A stretch of DNA of 12,723 nucleotides from NCBI GenBank assembly GCA_035591015.1, contig JAXIUW010181959.1, positions 1 through 12,723 on the forward strand, written 5' to 3'. Made by a program: the position numbers and the translations under genes. This document shows, piece by piece, positions 1-7,302 of this stretch (positions within the stretch are counted from its first letter, which is position 1; every line of letters starts with the position of its first letter). The notes beneath the pieces are model-generated. The model was not told the origin of the DNA, did not search any database, and saw only the letters and a program-made list of their open reading frames with translations. Origin of the DNA: Cephalothrix simula (taxonomy: Eukaryota; Nemertea; Palaeonemertea; Archinemertea; Cephalotrichidae).

Positions 1-18
1 GTTAGGGTTAGGGTTAGG
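1..18 (+). repeat. Telomere-type (TTAGGG)n repeat
   Basis: Three uninterrupted copies of the TTAGGG motif open the window and stop abruptly at base 18. TTAGGG is the telomere repeat of vertebrates and many other metazoans. The G-rich strand normally runs 5' to 3' toward a chromosome end. Here it reads into the window, so this is not the expected orientation for a left chromosome end. It is either an interstitial telomeric tract or the inner edge of an array lying to the left. The array length cannot be known from this window. Confidence 0.85.
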
Positions 19-43
19 TGCTTCAAAAACTACCAAATTAAAA

Positions 44-65
44 CGGACCCTACGGACCCTACGGG
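44..65 (+). repeat. Short tandem repeat CGGACCCTA
   Basis: Two exact 9-bp units (CGGACCCTA at 44-52 and 53-61) are followed by a partial third. Each unit contains ACCCTA, the complement-type telomeric motif, in the opposite orientation to the TTAGGG tract 26 bases to the left. This may be a degenerate telomere-like variant or a coincidence. The tandem copies are directly visible; the telomeric link is inference. Confidence 0.6.
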
Positions 66-437
66 GGTCGAAAGATCGGATTATATACTACTAAGATTGA
101 CCTATGCGAAAAATATGAGACGTCACTAAATAATCAATTTAAACCAATGAAATATCATTATCGATCCATGCACGCTTTATGAATGAGTTTAAACATTGTG
201 TGGCATTTTTACCACTTGGGTATTGTGTATATAGTTTTAATCATGTTGAATGTTCAGTTGACAAGGTTGTAACATAATGTCATTTGTATCTCCTTTGATG
301 AAAACCATTTCCTTCCCAACGAATGGTATTGTGGCATCAATTAGCAAATGTAAAGCCACCCACGGCTGTGACAGCGATCAGATAAAGGTAAAGGAAGCAA
401 TCAATAATCATCATGGCCGGTGATGAACCTTATGTAA

Positions 438-458
438 TATGTATATGTATATATATAT
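438..458. repeat. TA-rich microsatellite
   Basis: About 21 bases of alternating T/A with a G at two positions (TATGTATATG then TATATAT). It is a low-complexity run with no evident function. Confidence 0.7.
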
Positions 459-642
459 CCATACTCATTAATTGACATTGTTACGTAATTGTTATGGTGT
501 CAATAAATTTACGGATTATAGGTATAGGGATAAATCGAAAGAATTATTAGTAGCGCCGTAAGATGTAAATTGTTGAAGTTAATTATACTTGATTATCATC
601 ATTTTCCATAATTCCAATGTTGATTTTAGCTGGTATTTTACC

Positions 643-677
643 TGATTCCCAATTATATGTGAATCATTAGGGAATCA
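643..677. repeat. Inverted repeat, 8-bp stem
   Basis: TGATTCCC at 643-650 is the exact reverse complement of GGGAATCA at 670-677, with a 19-base AT-rich spacer that itself contains GAATCA. It could form a hairpin. There is no T-run or gene context, so I do not call it a terminator. Confidence 0.45.
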
Positions 678-771
678 CTAAACCTTTATAGAATCATTTA
701 CGAGATTAAGAGAAATAATTGAATCTCATAATTTTTTTATTGCCTAGTATCTATAAAAAGTTATACCCATC

Positions 772-1055
772 GGTCCTTTCGGCCCTATCACCATTTCTAT
801 GGCCCTGATTTATTGATATAATACCAAAATTATGCACAAAATGATATCGACGAAAGTTTTTGCCACCATGTCCATAGTCACATAACTTTTTTTTCTTATA
901 GGGCCATTAATTTAATGGACCTTTTTAGGGCCATTTATTTAATGGCCGGTATCCGGCCCGTTGATTATTGTTTTAACGCCGCATATAATGGTGATTTTAA
1001 TCGGCATGCTCTTGTGGCCCCATTCATGGCCCTGTGATATTGAGGCTTTTTAATT
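772..1055 (+). repeat. Diverged block of the GGCCCTG tandem repeat family
   Basis: This block has GGCC at about 782, 802, 902, 930, 943, 955, 1015 and 1028, often inside ATGGCCCTG or AGGGCCATTTA. The words 'tatggccctgatttatt' and 'ataatacca' (about 799-825) also appear at corresponding places in the clearer arrays at 1696-2295 and 3481-4165. Unit boundaries are no longer clear. It is most likely the oldest or most decayed part of the same satellite-like family. Membership rests on shared words and GGCC density, not on a full alignment. Confidence 0.5.
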
Positions 1056-1640
1056 CTGATGAACGAATTGTTAATGCTAGCTGCATATGAATTTTGCTCT
1101 TAACTGAATTAGAGGGTCCTAACACATAATCTCGAATCATTAACTTTCAATTAAATCTGCTTATATGTCCCTATACAGCCAGACACACGATCTCTGATGC
1201 CATACATCATTGTCAATTTATTACATCAAGCAAAAATTATTTATCAGCATGCTTAATTATACAGCTTTAGATATTTTGTAGATTTTATCTGGCTAGTCTA
1301 ATAACATCATTCAATTTTTTACACCCCAGGGATCTAAAAAATCAACAGGGTTCTTTCAATCCTGTCCTCGTGTAACAGTTGGGGTAACTGAGTCAGGTTT
1401 ACGATGATTCATTTGATCCATACCAAATCATTTCCCTTTCTCCGGGAGTCTAAACTCTGACTTGTCATTATGATGAGCCATGCATATTCCCATGAAAATT
1501 GGAAATTGATCAAGCACTAGCTAAAGAAAGGCTAATTCTTTAAGGAAAAGGCTACACTCTCATGTTTTCTGTACTTCATGAAATTATTGGGTGAGTAGTA
1601 CTTAATTCTATTTTCATGTCATTTGTAGGAAGTGGGAAGT
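1056..1640. other. Non-coding AT-rich stretch, no gene seen
   Basis: No open frame of note and no clear repeat. The GGCC motifs that mark both flanks are absent here. This interval is therefore either inserted sequence or repeat units decayed beyond recognition by eye. Confidence 0.5.
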
Positions 1641-1726
1641 GTTATTTTTTAGCGGTGAACTATGTTTTCTGTTTTCCTAATGGCTGTACCAAATTGGCCC
1701 GCTATGGCTCAGTGAGTCTTGGTTTA

Positions 1727-1758
1727 TACAGGGCCATTTACTGTGAGTTGGCCCTGTA
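1727..1758. repeat. Hairpin within satellite unit 1
   Basis: TACAGGGCCA (1727-1736) pairs perfectly with TGGCCCTGTA (1749-1758) across a 12-base loop. The same structure recurs in the next unit. Confidence 0.7.
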
Positions 1759-1880
1759 AACAAGAAAATCAATAGATGTTTCTGCTAGTATTCTATCCTT
1801 AGCCTGTTATTGTCTATTCAGTATGAACTTAGTTTTCAATCTATGTTTTATGGATGACTATGGCCCGATGACCCGATTAG

Positions 1881-1913
1881 TTACAGGGCCATTTACTGTG
1901 AGTGGCCCTGTAA
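1881..1913. repeat. Hairpin within satellite unit 2
   Basis: TTACAGGGCCA (1881-1891) pairs perfectly over 11 bp with TGGCCCTGTAA (1903-1913), with an 11-base loop. It is the positional equivalent of the unit-1 hairpin and is kept although flanking bases have diverged. In unit 3 the region is rearranged by a short duplication and the hairpin is lost. Confidence 0.7.
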
Positions 1914-2047
1914 ACAAGAACGAACATTAATAAATATTTCTGCTAGTATTCTTTCCTAAACCTTTTAATTTCTATTCAGGTATGAACTTTTATAGTCTTT
2001 AATTTATGTTTTATGGATGACTACACGAAATGGACCGTTACGACCGG

Positions 2048-2093
2048 TGAATCCTTGGTTACAAGGCCACTGAGTCCTTGGTTACATGGCCCT
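2048..2093 (+). repeat. 23-bp tandem duplication inside satellite unit 3
   Basis: Two adjacent 23-bp copies (2048-2070 and 2071-2093) share TGA(A/G)TCCTTGGTTACA followed by (A/T)GGCC, with four mismatches. The duplication sits where units 1 and 2 carry the GGCC hairpin, so this unit has a restructured centre. Confidence 0.75.
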
Positions 2094-2300
2094 GCAACAA
2101 GGGAATCAATAAATATTTATACTTGTATTCTGTCCTTTTAATGGCTATTCAACAATATTGTTTTGAATAATTGTTTTATTGATGACAAAACCAATGGCCC
2201 GCTGCTATGTCCGATGAGTGGTAATGGGGAAGTCTTAAGGCCCTGTAAGTGGTCCTGGAGACATTCAATGGCACTGTTTAATTTGGCATTTTTGCAGTGA

Positions 2301-2585
2301 AAATTGTATCATTTGTTGATAAAGGCTTGCTTCGCCAAATGTTCTGGTGTGTTCTTACCTACAGTTGCTTGTATGACGTTCGTCAAGGTACTCCCATCCC
2401 AAAGTACGTCAATTTACTTTAATTAGAAACCTATTCTTGTATAAAGATCTACTTTCTCTATATGTCATTGAGCCGGAAGGATTTTGTGGAGGAGCTGCAT
2501 CGGGATCGAGATAGAATAATAATAATCTACAGGTCCAAAAGTAAACAGGTATTAGCTTACGGCTGAACAACAAGGCGTTCTTTAG
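2301..2585. other. Non-coding stretch between satellite array and dispersed repeat
   Basis: No recognisable element. A 62-codon open frame on the minus strand (2409-2597) runs into the dispersed repeat at 2586. It has no recognisable protein features and is not called as a gene. Confidence 0.5.
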
Positions 2586-2650
2586 GGAAGAAGCCAAGGG
2601 ATGAAGGTCCCCTCTGGGATTAATGTCCTACAGGTCTCAATGTATGTTAC
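2586..2650 (+). repeat. Dispersed repeat R, copy C (partial)
   Basis: The words GAAGAAGCC, AGGGATGAA, GTCCCCTCT, ATGTCCT and a TGTATG tail occur in the same order as in copy B at 8068-8170 and, with a deletion, in copy A at 3001-3113. The left part of the repeat (GAAAGGGATGCCGGTCCGG) is missing here, so the copy is truncated at its 5' side. The family is unknown to me, has no coding potential, and is probably a fragment of an interspersed element. All three copies share one orientation. Confidence 0.7.
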
Positions 2651-2686
2651 GTTAAACAAGTATGACAAGAATTAACACGGATTGTC

Positions 2687-2896
2687 TAGACTGGAAACCC
2701 GCCCTAATTTCCGCTATCGGATTGAGAAATTAGGACATGTTTAAGGCTAAAAACGATCGGATGGCTAGTACTGATGATGTGGAAAAGATGCCATTGTTTC
2801 AGTTTACCATGGACATCCAAGAAGTTAGACTGGGGCAACCTTACACCTTTCCTATTTCTCAATCCAATAGCGGAAATTAGGGCGGTTACCAGTCTA
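2687..2896. mobile_element. MITE-like element 1 with 46-48-bp terminal inverted repeats
   Basis: The left arm 2687-2734 (starting TAGACTGG) and right arm 2851-2896 (ending CCAGTCTA) are inverted copies. By eye they differ by two substitutions and two single-base gaps. Both share the core CGCCCTAATTTCCGCTAT and the word GGATTGAGAAA. The 116-bp interior has no transposase-like coding capacity. The whole is about 210 bp, typical of a non-autonomous foldback or MITE element. Both arms begin with TA, which would fit a TA target duplication as in Tc1/mariner-type elements, but the TA may simply be part of the repeat. Two opposing open frames of about 108 codons (2704-3030 minus, 2774-3103 plus) overlap the arms. 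They are explained by the repeat and are not called as genes. Confidence 0.8.
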
Positions 2897-3000
2897 CGGA
2901 CTGTCATCTCTGTCACACCGGCTATTTCCTGTTTTATAAACTTCTGTGTTCTGCCACCAGGTTTCCAGTGCAGTGCCCCTATACTAATGGTATACGGTAC

Positions 3001-3113
3001 GAAAGGGATGCCGGTCCGGCAGGGATTCAAGTCCGGGCTGTATTCTTCTTACATGTGTATTGTCGATGAAAGAAGCCCTTTTGGGATGAATGTCCTTCCT
3101 TAGCCTATGTTAT
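3001..3113 (+). repeat. Dispersed repeat R, copy A
   Basis: It shares GAAAGGGATGCCGGTCCGG, GGGCTGTA, a GA(T/C)GAAAGAAGCCC word and GGGATGAATGTCC, in order, with copy B at 8068-8170. Relative to B it carries an extra 17 bp between two GTCCGG words (3014-3019 and 3031-3036). It lacks 18 bp that in B lie between two ATGTCC words. It has no coding capacity. Together with copy C it flanks MITE-like element 1. Confidence 0.8.
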
Positions 3114-3480
3114 GTTTCTTATAGGTAGGGCGCAATTCTCAACGGACAATGATCTGTCACACATACTTTAGTAGGACACTAGCCTCTGTCTTTTGGTGTC
3201 GCACAAAGGACACCGAGGGGGGCATGGAATTTTAAGGCTCCTCCCAGTAGTGGAATGCTATTGATCTTACCTTATCATCTTTGTTATTTTTAAAACTTTT
3301 CATTGAGGCCTAAATTTTAATACTTAAAGGAACCTAATATAAAACTTTTGATAGGTCTTATTTCGGTAAAAGTCAATTTTCAATATTGTAACATATAGAG
3401 ATATCCTCTCGACATCTTATTTCATCCTCTCAAATCTATATGATGAATATCAAATGAGGTTTCAACACCCTGAAATTATA
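3114..3480. other. Non-coding stretch, no gene seen
   Basis: AT-rich sequence with a small hairpin, GGTGTC (3195-3200) pairing with GACACC (3209-3214). No open frame or repeat match was found. It lies between the dispersed repeat and the second satellite block. Confidence 0.5.
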
Positions 3481-4165
3481 AGGGCCATATTTAGTTTTAA
3501 TTGTCTCTGTTGACGTTGTATGTTTTAATTTTTAAAATTCGTGTTATCTTGTGTAACGCATTTTTGGCTATTTGGACCTATTGTGGCCATACGTGTTTGA
3601 ATGTCCTTAGCAACGATTTTATTTCTATGGCCCTGTAGTGTTATGGCTTTAGCTGGAATGAATACCCATTACACAGACAAATAAAATGAGGGAAAAAAGA
3701 AATAACGAATTTGGTCGATGTGGCCCTATAACGGTCTGGAATGGCCGAATAAGAAAACTTATGGCCCTGTCTTTATTTAATGAACCGGTCAGTTATATGC
3801 CTTTGAATGGCCCTTTTTTGCACTTTTATGGCCCTTTTCATTTTTAATGCCAAGACATTTGATAGGATTAATACCAAACTGGCCCTCTAAGGCCCGACGA
3901 ATGTCCCTAAAAAAACTTCAATGGCCATGTTTTATACATTAACTTTTATTCAGTGTGATTGCCCTTATTTTATCATAGTTTCTATAATAGATACATTGAC
4001 TTAACACCAAACTGGCCCGACTGACTGGCCCTGAACAGACTGCAACGGCACTGGTTTATTTACTGCGATTTCCTAAAACGCATTCTTTAGGAAAAATGGT
4101 TCAAAAATCCGGTGGCCTTATTGGCCCTCTCACTTCGGCCGATTTTAAGGGTCACTTTTAACCGC
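3481..4165 (+). repeat. Second block of the GGCCCTG tandem repeat family, diverged
   Basis: It is dense in GGCC (about 3483, 3584, 3629, 3722, 3742, 3762, 3809, 3829, 3881, 3891, 3923, 4014, 4026, 4114, 4122, 4137). The junction word ACCAAACTGGCCC occurs at about 3873-3885 and again at about 4006-4018, and corresponds to ACCAAATTGGCCC at about 1688-1700. This gives likely unit starts near 3574, 3713, 3881 and 4014 with irregular spacings of 139, 168 and 133. AATGGCACTG in unit 4 (about 2268) matches AACGGCACTG at about 4044. The block is the same family as 1641-2300 but more decayed and shortened. Confidence 0.7.
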
Positions 4166-5095
4166 TAGAAATGTGTGCTTTAGGTTTTTTACATGTATAT
4201 TTGAAGGCTTTTAGTCTGAAACAGATTGATTTTCTCTTGATATTGACTACTCGTTGCTGACAAAAACAGAAGCAATTTCAGCTGTCACTCGATTCTGCTC
4301 AATTGTTATCAGAATATTTATCAGTGTTGCACATAGAATTTTTTATATAGCCTACATGTGTAGCCTACTCTCAAGTACACTGCAAAAAATATTGAATATG
4401 TGGGTAGAAATATGCAAACGATCACCCAGTTTTGAAAAAAGGGAATTTAAAATAACTTCTGGATTCAAACTATATGTCAATTATAGAATATAGATTTTGG
4501 GTCACACCCCAAACTACAGTTGGATTAGTTTCGTATGAAGGACCCAGTCAAATTTTCAAGTATAAAAAATTCCAGCTGCGATTTGGATATGTTGTCAATA
4601 GAAATCTATGACAAATTTTCACGAAAAAAAATTTCATACGAATCGGTGGCCATCTTAGTATCGTTTTCGCGCCCGTTTTTATTGCCAGTAAATTCAAGTG
4701 TCAGAGGGTATTTTTTTGGTTTGCGGGGTGCATCCGCGATTTGGATTTTTCTCAAAATGATGACGAAGGGCACCCACATTTTTATACATTTTTAGAAAGC
4801 TGAAAGCATGGACTTTTGAATGGTGTATGACACATTTCCACTGATTGAATATTTCGAAAAAGGGCCTCAAATGAGATATCTGATATATTTTTGACCAGCA
4901 CCTGAATTGTGCTCTGAAGTGATACCTTATGTCGTATAGAAAAAAATTAGAACCAAAAGAAACTTCCATTCTCGAAAGGAGGGGGAGCCGACGTGCGCCA
5001 CCATCGACTTTCAATCACCGGCAAATACACCTTCAGGCCTTTGATATCCCAGTTAGATGACCTTACATGACCAGAATTTTATGTCAGTGGTGGGC
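4166..5095. other. Non-coding stretch with internal repeats, no gene seen
   Basis: Open frames of 79, 86 and 106 codons lie here (4254-4493 plus, 4535-4795 plus, 4694-5014 minus). The last two overlap on opposite strands, and none shows a recognisable domain or compositional bias beyond AT-rich random sequence. The part from 4529 to 4642 has an inverted pair, TTCGTATGAA/TTCATACGAA, and a direct pair, CAAATTTTCA. It may be a fragment of an interspersed repeat not otherwise present in this window. Confidence 0.5.
4530..4642. repeat. Inverted repeat of 10 bp with inner direct repeat
   Basis: TTCGTATGAA (4530-4539) and TTCATACGAA (4633-4642) are exact reverse complements about 93 bases apart. 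Between them CAAATTTTCA occurs twice (about 4549 and 4612). The segment could be a short foldback-like remnant, but the arms are too short for certainty. Confidence 0.35.
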
Positions 5096-5165
5096 TGGTG
5101 GGGCACGAACCCATGACCTTCAAATTATGAGCTAAATCCCATACTAACTAAGCTATTCCGGTCGT
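5096..5165 (-). repeat. tRNA(Met)-like SINE head, decayed
   Basis: Read on the minus strand this has an A-box-like TAGCTTAGTTAG (about 5155-5144), an anticodon-arm word CTCATAATTTGAAGGTC (loop CTCATAA, anticodon position CAT) and a B-box GGTTCGTGCCC (5111-5101). The order and spacing are those of a tRNA. The arm word closely resembles that of elongator tRNA-Met as I know it. The acceptor ends do not pair convincingly and the anticodon stem is mismatched, so this is a tRNA-derived SINE head or pseudogene, not a working tRNA. The extent of any SINE body to lower coordinates is not clear. Confidence 0.65.
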
Positions 5166-5519
5166 TTTATCAAGATTGATTCTTCTTTAAATTTCTTGCA
5201 TATGGGAAGACTGTCCTTGCAAGTTAGCAAGACTATGATTATTGCAAACAAGACCTCTCTTGAAGTGTCACTTCCAAGGGTACTTCTGACGTCACACGGA
5301 GGCTTATTTACACAATTATACGTACAGAGCCAACAACTTAGCAAATACTTTTACTGATGATTAAGATTTGATGAAGGATTTTGTATTTCTTTCTCGTGAA
5401 CTGTGGCTGTCTTTGAACTTGGCTATATACATAGAATGTTATAAAGGATTCAGAGAAAACCTGAGGACTGCTTGTAGTGAATGGCAAGGCTTATGTTTTT
5501 GCTTACCAATACCAGTGTC
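5166..5519. other. Non-coding stretch, no gene seen
   Basis: It contains a CRE-type octamer TGACGTCA at 5287-5294. Open frames of 63 codons (5153-5344 minus) and 70 codons (5368-5580 plus) show no recognisable features, and the first overlaps the tRNA-like remnant. Confidence 0.5.
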
Positions 5520-5573
5520 GTGTCCATGGAGGGGCAGGAGGGGCAAGTCGCCCTCCCTAGAAAATTTTCTGAA

Positions 5574-5690
5574 GTACTAGCCAAATGGTCTAATGCACAG
5601 TCCTTTGGAAAATCTGAAGGGTCCACCGAGTGCTTTCGGGTCTCTATCGCCTTTGTTCCAATTATATATAAATACGGAGAAATTTCATTT
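5574..5690 (+). repeat. tRNA(Leu)-like SINE copy lacking the B box
   Basis: It is a diverged copy of the element at 11207-11345. Shared segments in order are CTAGCC, a GGTCTAATGCACAG-type segment, AATCTGAAGGG, GTCCRCCGAGTGCT(T/C)TCGGG, TCTCWATC, CCTTTGT and CAATTATATA. A 19-bp segment that contains the TψC loop and B box in the other copy is missing exactly between two GGG words. The copy therefore lacks the internal RNA polymerase III B box, and as it stands could not be transcribed like a tRNA. Overlapping open frames (5481-5744 and 5593-5883 plus) are incidental. Confidence 0.75.
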
Positions 5691-5883
5691 TTTAATTCAC
5701 TTTTTGGGGAAATTTTTGGGAATCATTTCCATTTTTGTCCGTAAAAATGTCGGACGCCCCCCTACACCAAATCCTAGACACGCCGCTGGTGCTTACCTAT
5801 TCTGGGCGCCCATCAAAATCAATTTTTTGTCGAGGCCCACGGTTGCACAATGCACAGTCCGGTCTATAATGATACAGAATTAA

Positions 5884-6099
5884 TATTCGCCTGTAGAAAC
5901 TCGATACTCGATTTTTTTTCTAATACATTTTTTTTTCTTTTTCATGTGCTGTATTTTCTTCCATTAAAAGGTGAGTGATTTTAATCACAAAACTTATTCC
6001 CCTTTCTATACCGGCGCCGCGCCGGGGCTTGAAGAAGGTATAATTTTACTTTTCTAAAAAGTCATTTATCGCGCGTAAATCGCGATCGATCGTGGTTGA
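5884..6099. other. Short palindromes and a CpG-rich patch
   Basis: AT-rich sequence with the palindrome GTGATT-TT-AATCAC at 5975-5988. It is followed by a sudden CpG-rich run (6011-6092), including a 15-bp GC palindrome at 6011-6025 and CGCGATCGATCG near 6081-6092. No gene is seen next to it. CpG clusters can mark promoters, but nothing here supports that. Confidence 0.45.
6011..6025. repeat. 15-bp GC palindrome
   Basis: CCGGCGC, one C, GCGCCGG is a perfect 7-bp inverted repeat with a single central base, inside AT-rich surroundings. Function unknown. Confidence 0.7.
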
Positions 6100-6104
6100 A
6101 TCCT

Positions 6105-6172
6105 AACCGGTCTCGAATTCGCAACCTCCTATCTTTAGTGGCGCGCTCTACAAACTGAGCCCGTTGAACTGA
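6105..6172 (-). repeat. tRNA(Phe)-like SINE head or tRNA pseudogene, decayed
   Basis: On the minus strand an A-box region GGGCTCAGTTTGTAGAGCGCG (6162-6142) is followed by an anticodon-arm-like ACTAAAGATAGGAGGT and a B-box-like GAATTCGAGACC (6120-6109). The arrangement is that of a tRNA, and the D-arm word CTCAGTTTGTAGAGC is well kept. The arm word most resembles tRNA-Phe (ACTGAAGAT), but with A in place of the wobble-position G. The B box departs from GGTTCGANNCC. It is best read as a decayed tRNA-derived repeat, and the parent tRNA is uncertain. Confidence 0.55.
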
Positions 6173-6372
6173 CACCTTCCGCATTTATTGTCAAAATTTT
6201 ACTCAATTCAAGATTACTGTATTCGATTTTTTATCTTTCTAGTGACACTCAGATTATAACTATGGTTGACAATTTTGCTTTTCATATTGCTGGGGGATTA
6301 GTATAAGGATGTCGTGATTTTTCAATTTTCAGGGATTATTCTATGAAAAACTCCCTACAGGTTATTTGGTTG

Positions 6373-6399
6373 TTTGACGTCTTTAACACTGACGTCAAA
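6373..6399. repeat. Inverted repeat TTTGACGTC / GACGTCAAA
   Basis: A perfect 9-bp inverted repeat (6373-6381 and 6391-6399) with a 9-base spacer. The right arm overlaps a TGACGTCA octamer (6390-6397), the palindromic CRE site bound by CREB/ATF-type bZIP proteins. The pairing is visible in the sequence; any binding is untested inference. Confidence 0.5.
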
Positions 6400-6570
6400 T
6401 TGCGACTTTTCTGTAAAAATATTCGTGAATCTATTAATAATGACTTTTTTTGATACACTGTTGAATATAAAATCTCTGTTGTATCATTTTTTAACCGCTA
6501 ACAGAATGGATCCTAGTCGAGGCTGATATAGCTGCCCCCAGTAGGCCTGGCACCCAGGTCAAGGGTATCC

Positions 6571-6889
6571 TAATAGACTAGCTTCATTAGTGTACATCTA
6601 TATCGAATATCTATATTTTGCCCAATATCCATACCTTGATTTATATTCGCTGACCACTTTGAAAGCATTATTTTTCTCCCTATATCGACATTTCAAATAA
6701 GTTATTCTTGGCATCTTATGATAGTATTAACGCTATTGAAGTGTCATTAAAGCAATTGTTATTTCAGCGATAATTAAGTAATTCATTCAGTACTGGTTGA
6801 ATAATTCAAGGTCCTAACATTAGATAAATTTAGAAGTCAGACATATAGATATTCCGATTTAGATGTACATTAATGAAACTAGTCTATTA
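6571..6889. mobile_element. MITE-like element 2 with about 46-bp terminal inverted repeats
   Basis: The left arm 6571-6616 and right arm 6842-6889 are inverted copies that differ, by eye, in three substitutions and one single-base gap. They begin TAATAGACTAG and share TTCATTA, TGTACATCTA and AATATCTATAT. The interior of about 225 bp is AT-rich and non-coding, so no transposase is present. The total of 319 bp and the long arms fit a MITE or foldback element. The arms begin and end with TA, compatible with a TA target duplication, but a duplication cannot be separated from the arm itself. Outside the arms the match drops sharply, which supports these ends. Confidence 0.8.
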
Positions 6890-7302
6890 TGCACCCTGCA
6901 GCAGGTTGTAAACAGGTCTGGAAAAACGTAGTCTACTAAAGGATACTAATGTTCCCTCTCACGGCTACCCCCCTTACGATCGAACGTAACTTGGTATATA
7001 CAAATCCGTTAGTTCACTACCAATTTCATGTGGCCTCAGGATCATCCAGTATGATTCCTATTATTTGATCTCTAAGCTTCCAGCTTTTTGAAATCTGGGT
7101 CAATAATTAATTCCTGCTGACTTCTTGCGCTCTCAGCCAATCAGTTGATTTGATCTGGCTTTGTCGGAATTCCAATTCATAAGCAGGTGAATGAATGCAA
7201 TGAAGTTTATTTCCATTCAAAAACATTCGCAATTCATCCATAGTAAATGCAATACAAAATTCAAATTTTAAAATTGCGGGATCTGGCAAAGCGTAAAGGC
7301 CG
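6890..7302. other. Non-coding stretch, no gene seen
   Basis: No repeat match or palindrome of note. A 60-codon minus-strand open frame (7107-7289) has no recognisable features. I see no function for this stretch. Confidence 0.5.

Larger units (their letters stand above)
66..771. other. Non-coding AT-rich stretch, no gene seen
   Basis: No long open frame, tRNA-like element or repeat family shared with the rest of the window was found here. It contains a short TA-rich run at 438-458 and an 8-bp inverted repeat at 643-677. GAATCA-like words recur several times between 643 and 730. Confidence 0.6.
1641..2300 (+). repeat. Tandem (satellite-like) repeat, period 164-170 bp
   Basis: Three consecutive units start at GG(C/A)CCG: 1696-1861 (166 bp), 1862-2031 (170 bp) and 2032-2195 (164 bp). 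A partial fourth runs from 2196 to about 2295, and a degenerate partial unit lies before 1696. Shared landmarks in order are GGCCCG, a GGCC hairpin, GGCCCTG(T/C)AA, AACAAG, AATAAATATTT or its variants, (T)TGTATTCT-like words, a C/T-rich step, TCTATTCAG, and TTTTAT(G/T)GATGAC just before the next unit. The units are clearly diverged, so the array is old. The period is in the range typical of nucleosome-length satellites, which is general knowledge and not evidence of centromeric function. No coding potential is seen. Confidence 0.85.

Noticed and set aside
1-18. True chromosome terminus
   Set aside because: TTAGGG runs inward from the left edge, opposite to the orientation expected at a left end, and the tract is only three repeats long.
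643-677. Intrinsic transcription terminator
   Set aside because: There is a stem but no T-run, no upstream gene and no bacterial context.
2704-3103. Opposing open frames of 108 and 109 codons
   Set aside because: Both run through the arms of the TIR element and into dispersed repeat R, so their lengths are explained by repeat sequence.
4254-4493. 79-codon plus-strand open frame
   Set aside because: It is hydrophobic only because the DNA is T-rich. There is no domain, no conserved motif and no flanking gene structure.
4535-5014. Overlapping open frames of 86 (plus) and 106 (minus) codons
   Set aside because: They overlap on opposite strands in AT-rich sequence with internal repeats. Neither protein resembles a known family.
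5368-5883. Three overlapping plus-strand open frames of 70-96 codons
   Set aside because: They lie across the SINE copy and the presumed older repeat. Three different frames over the same bases do not indicate a gene.
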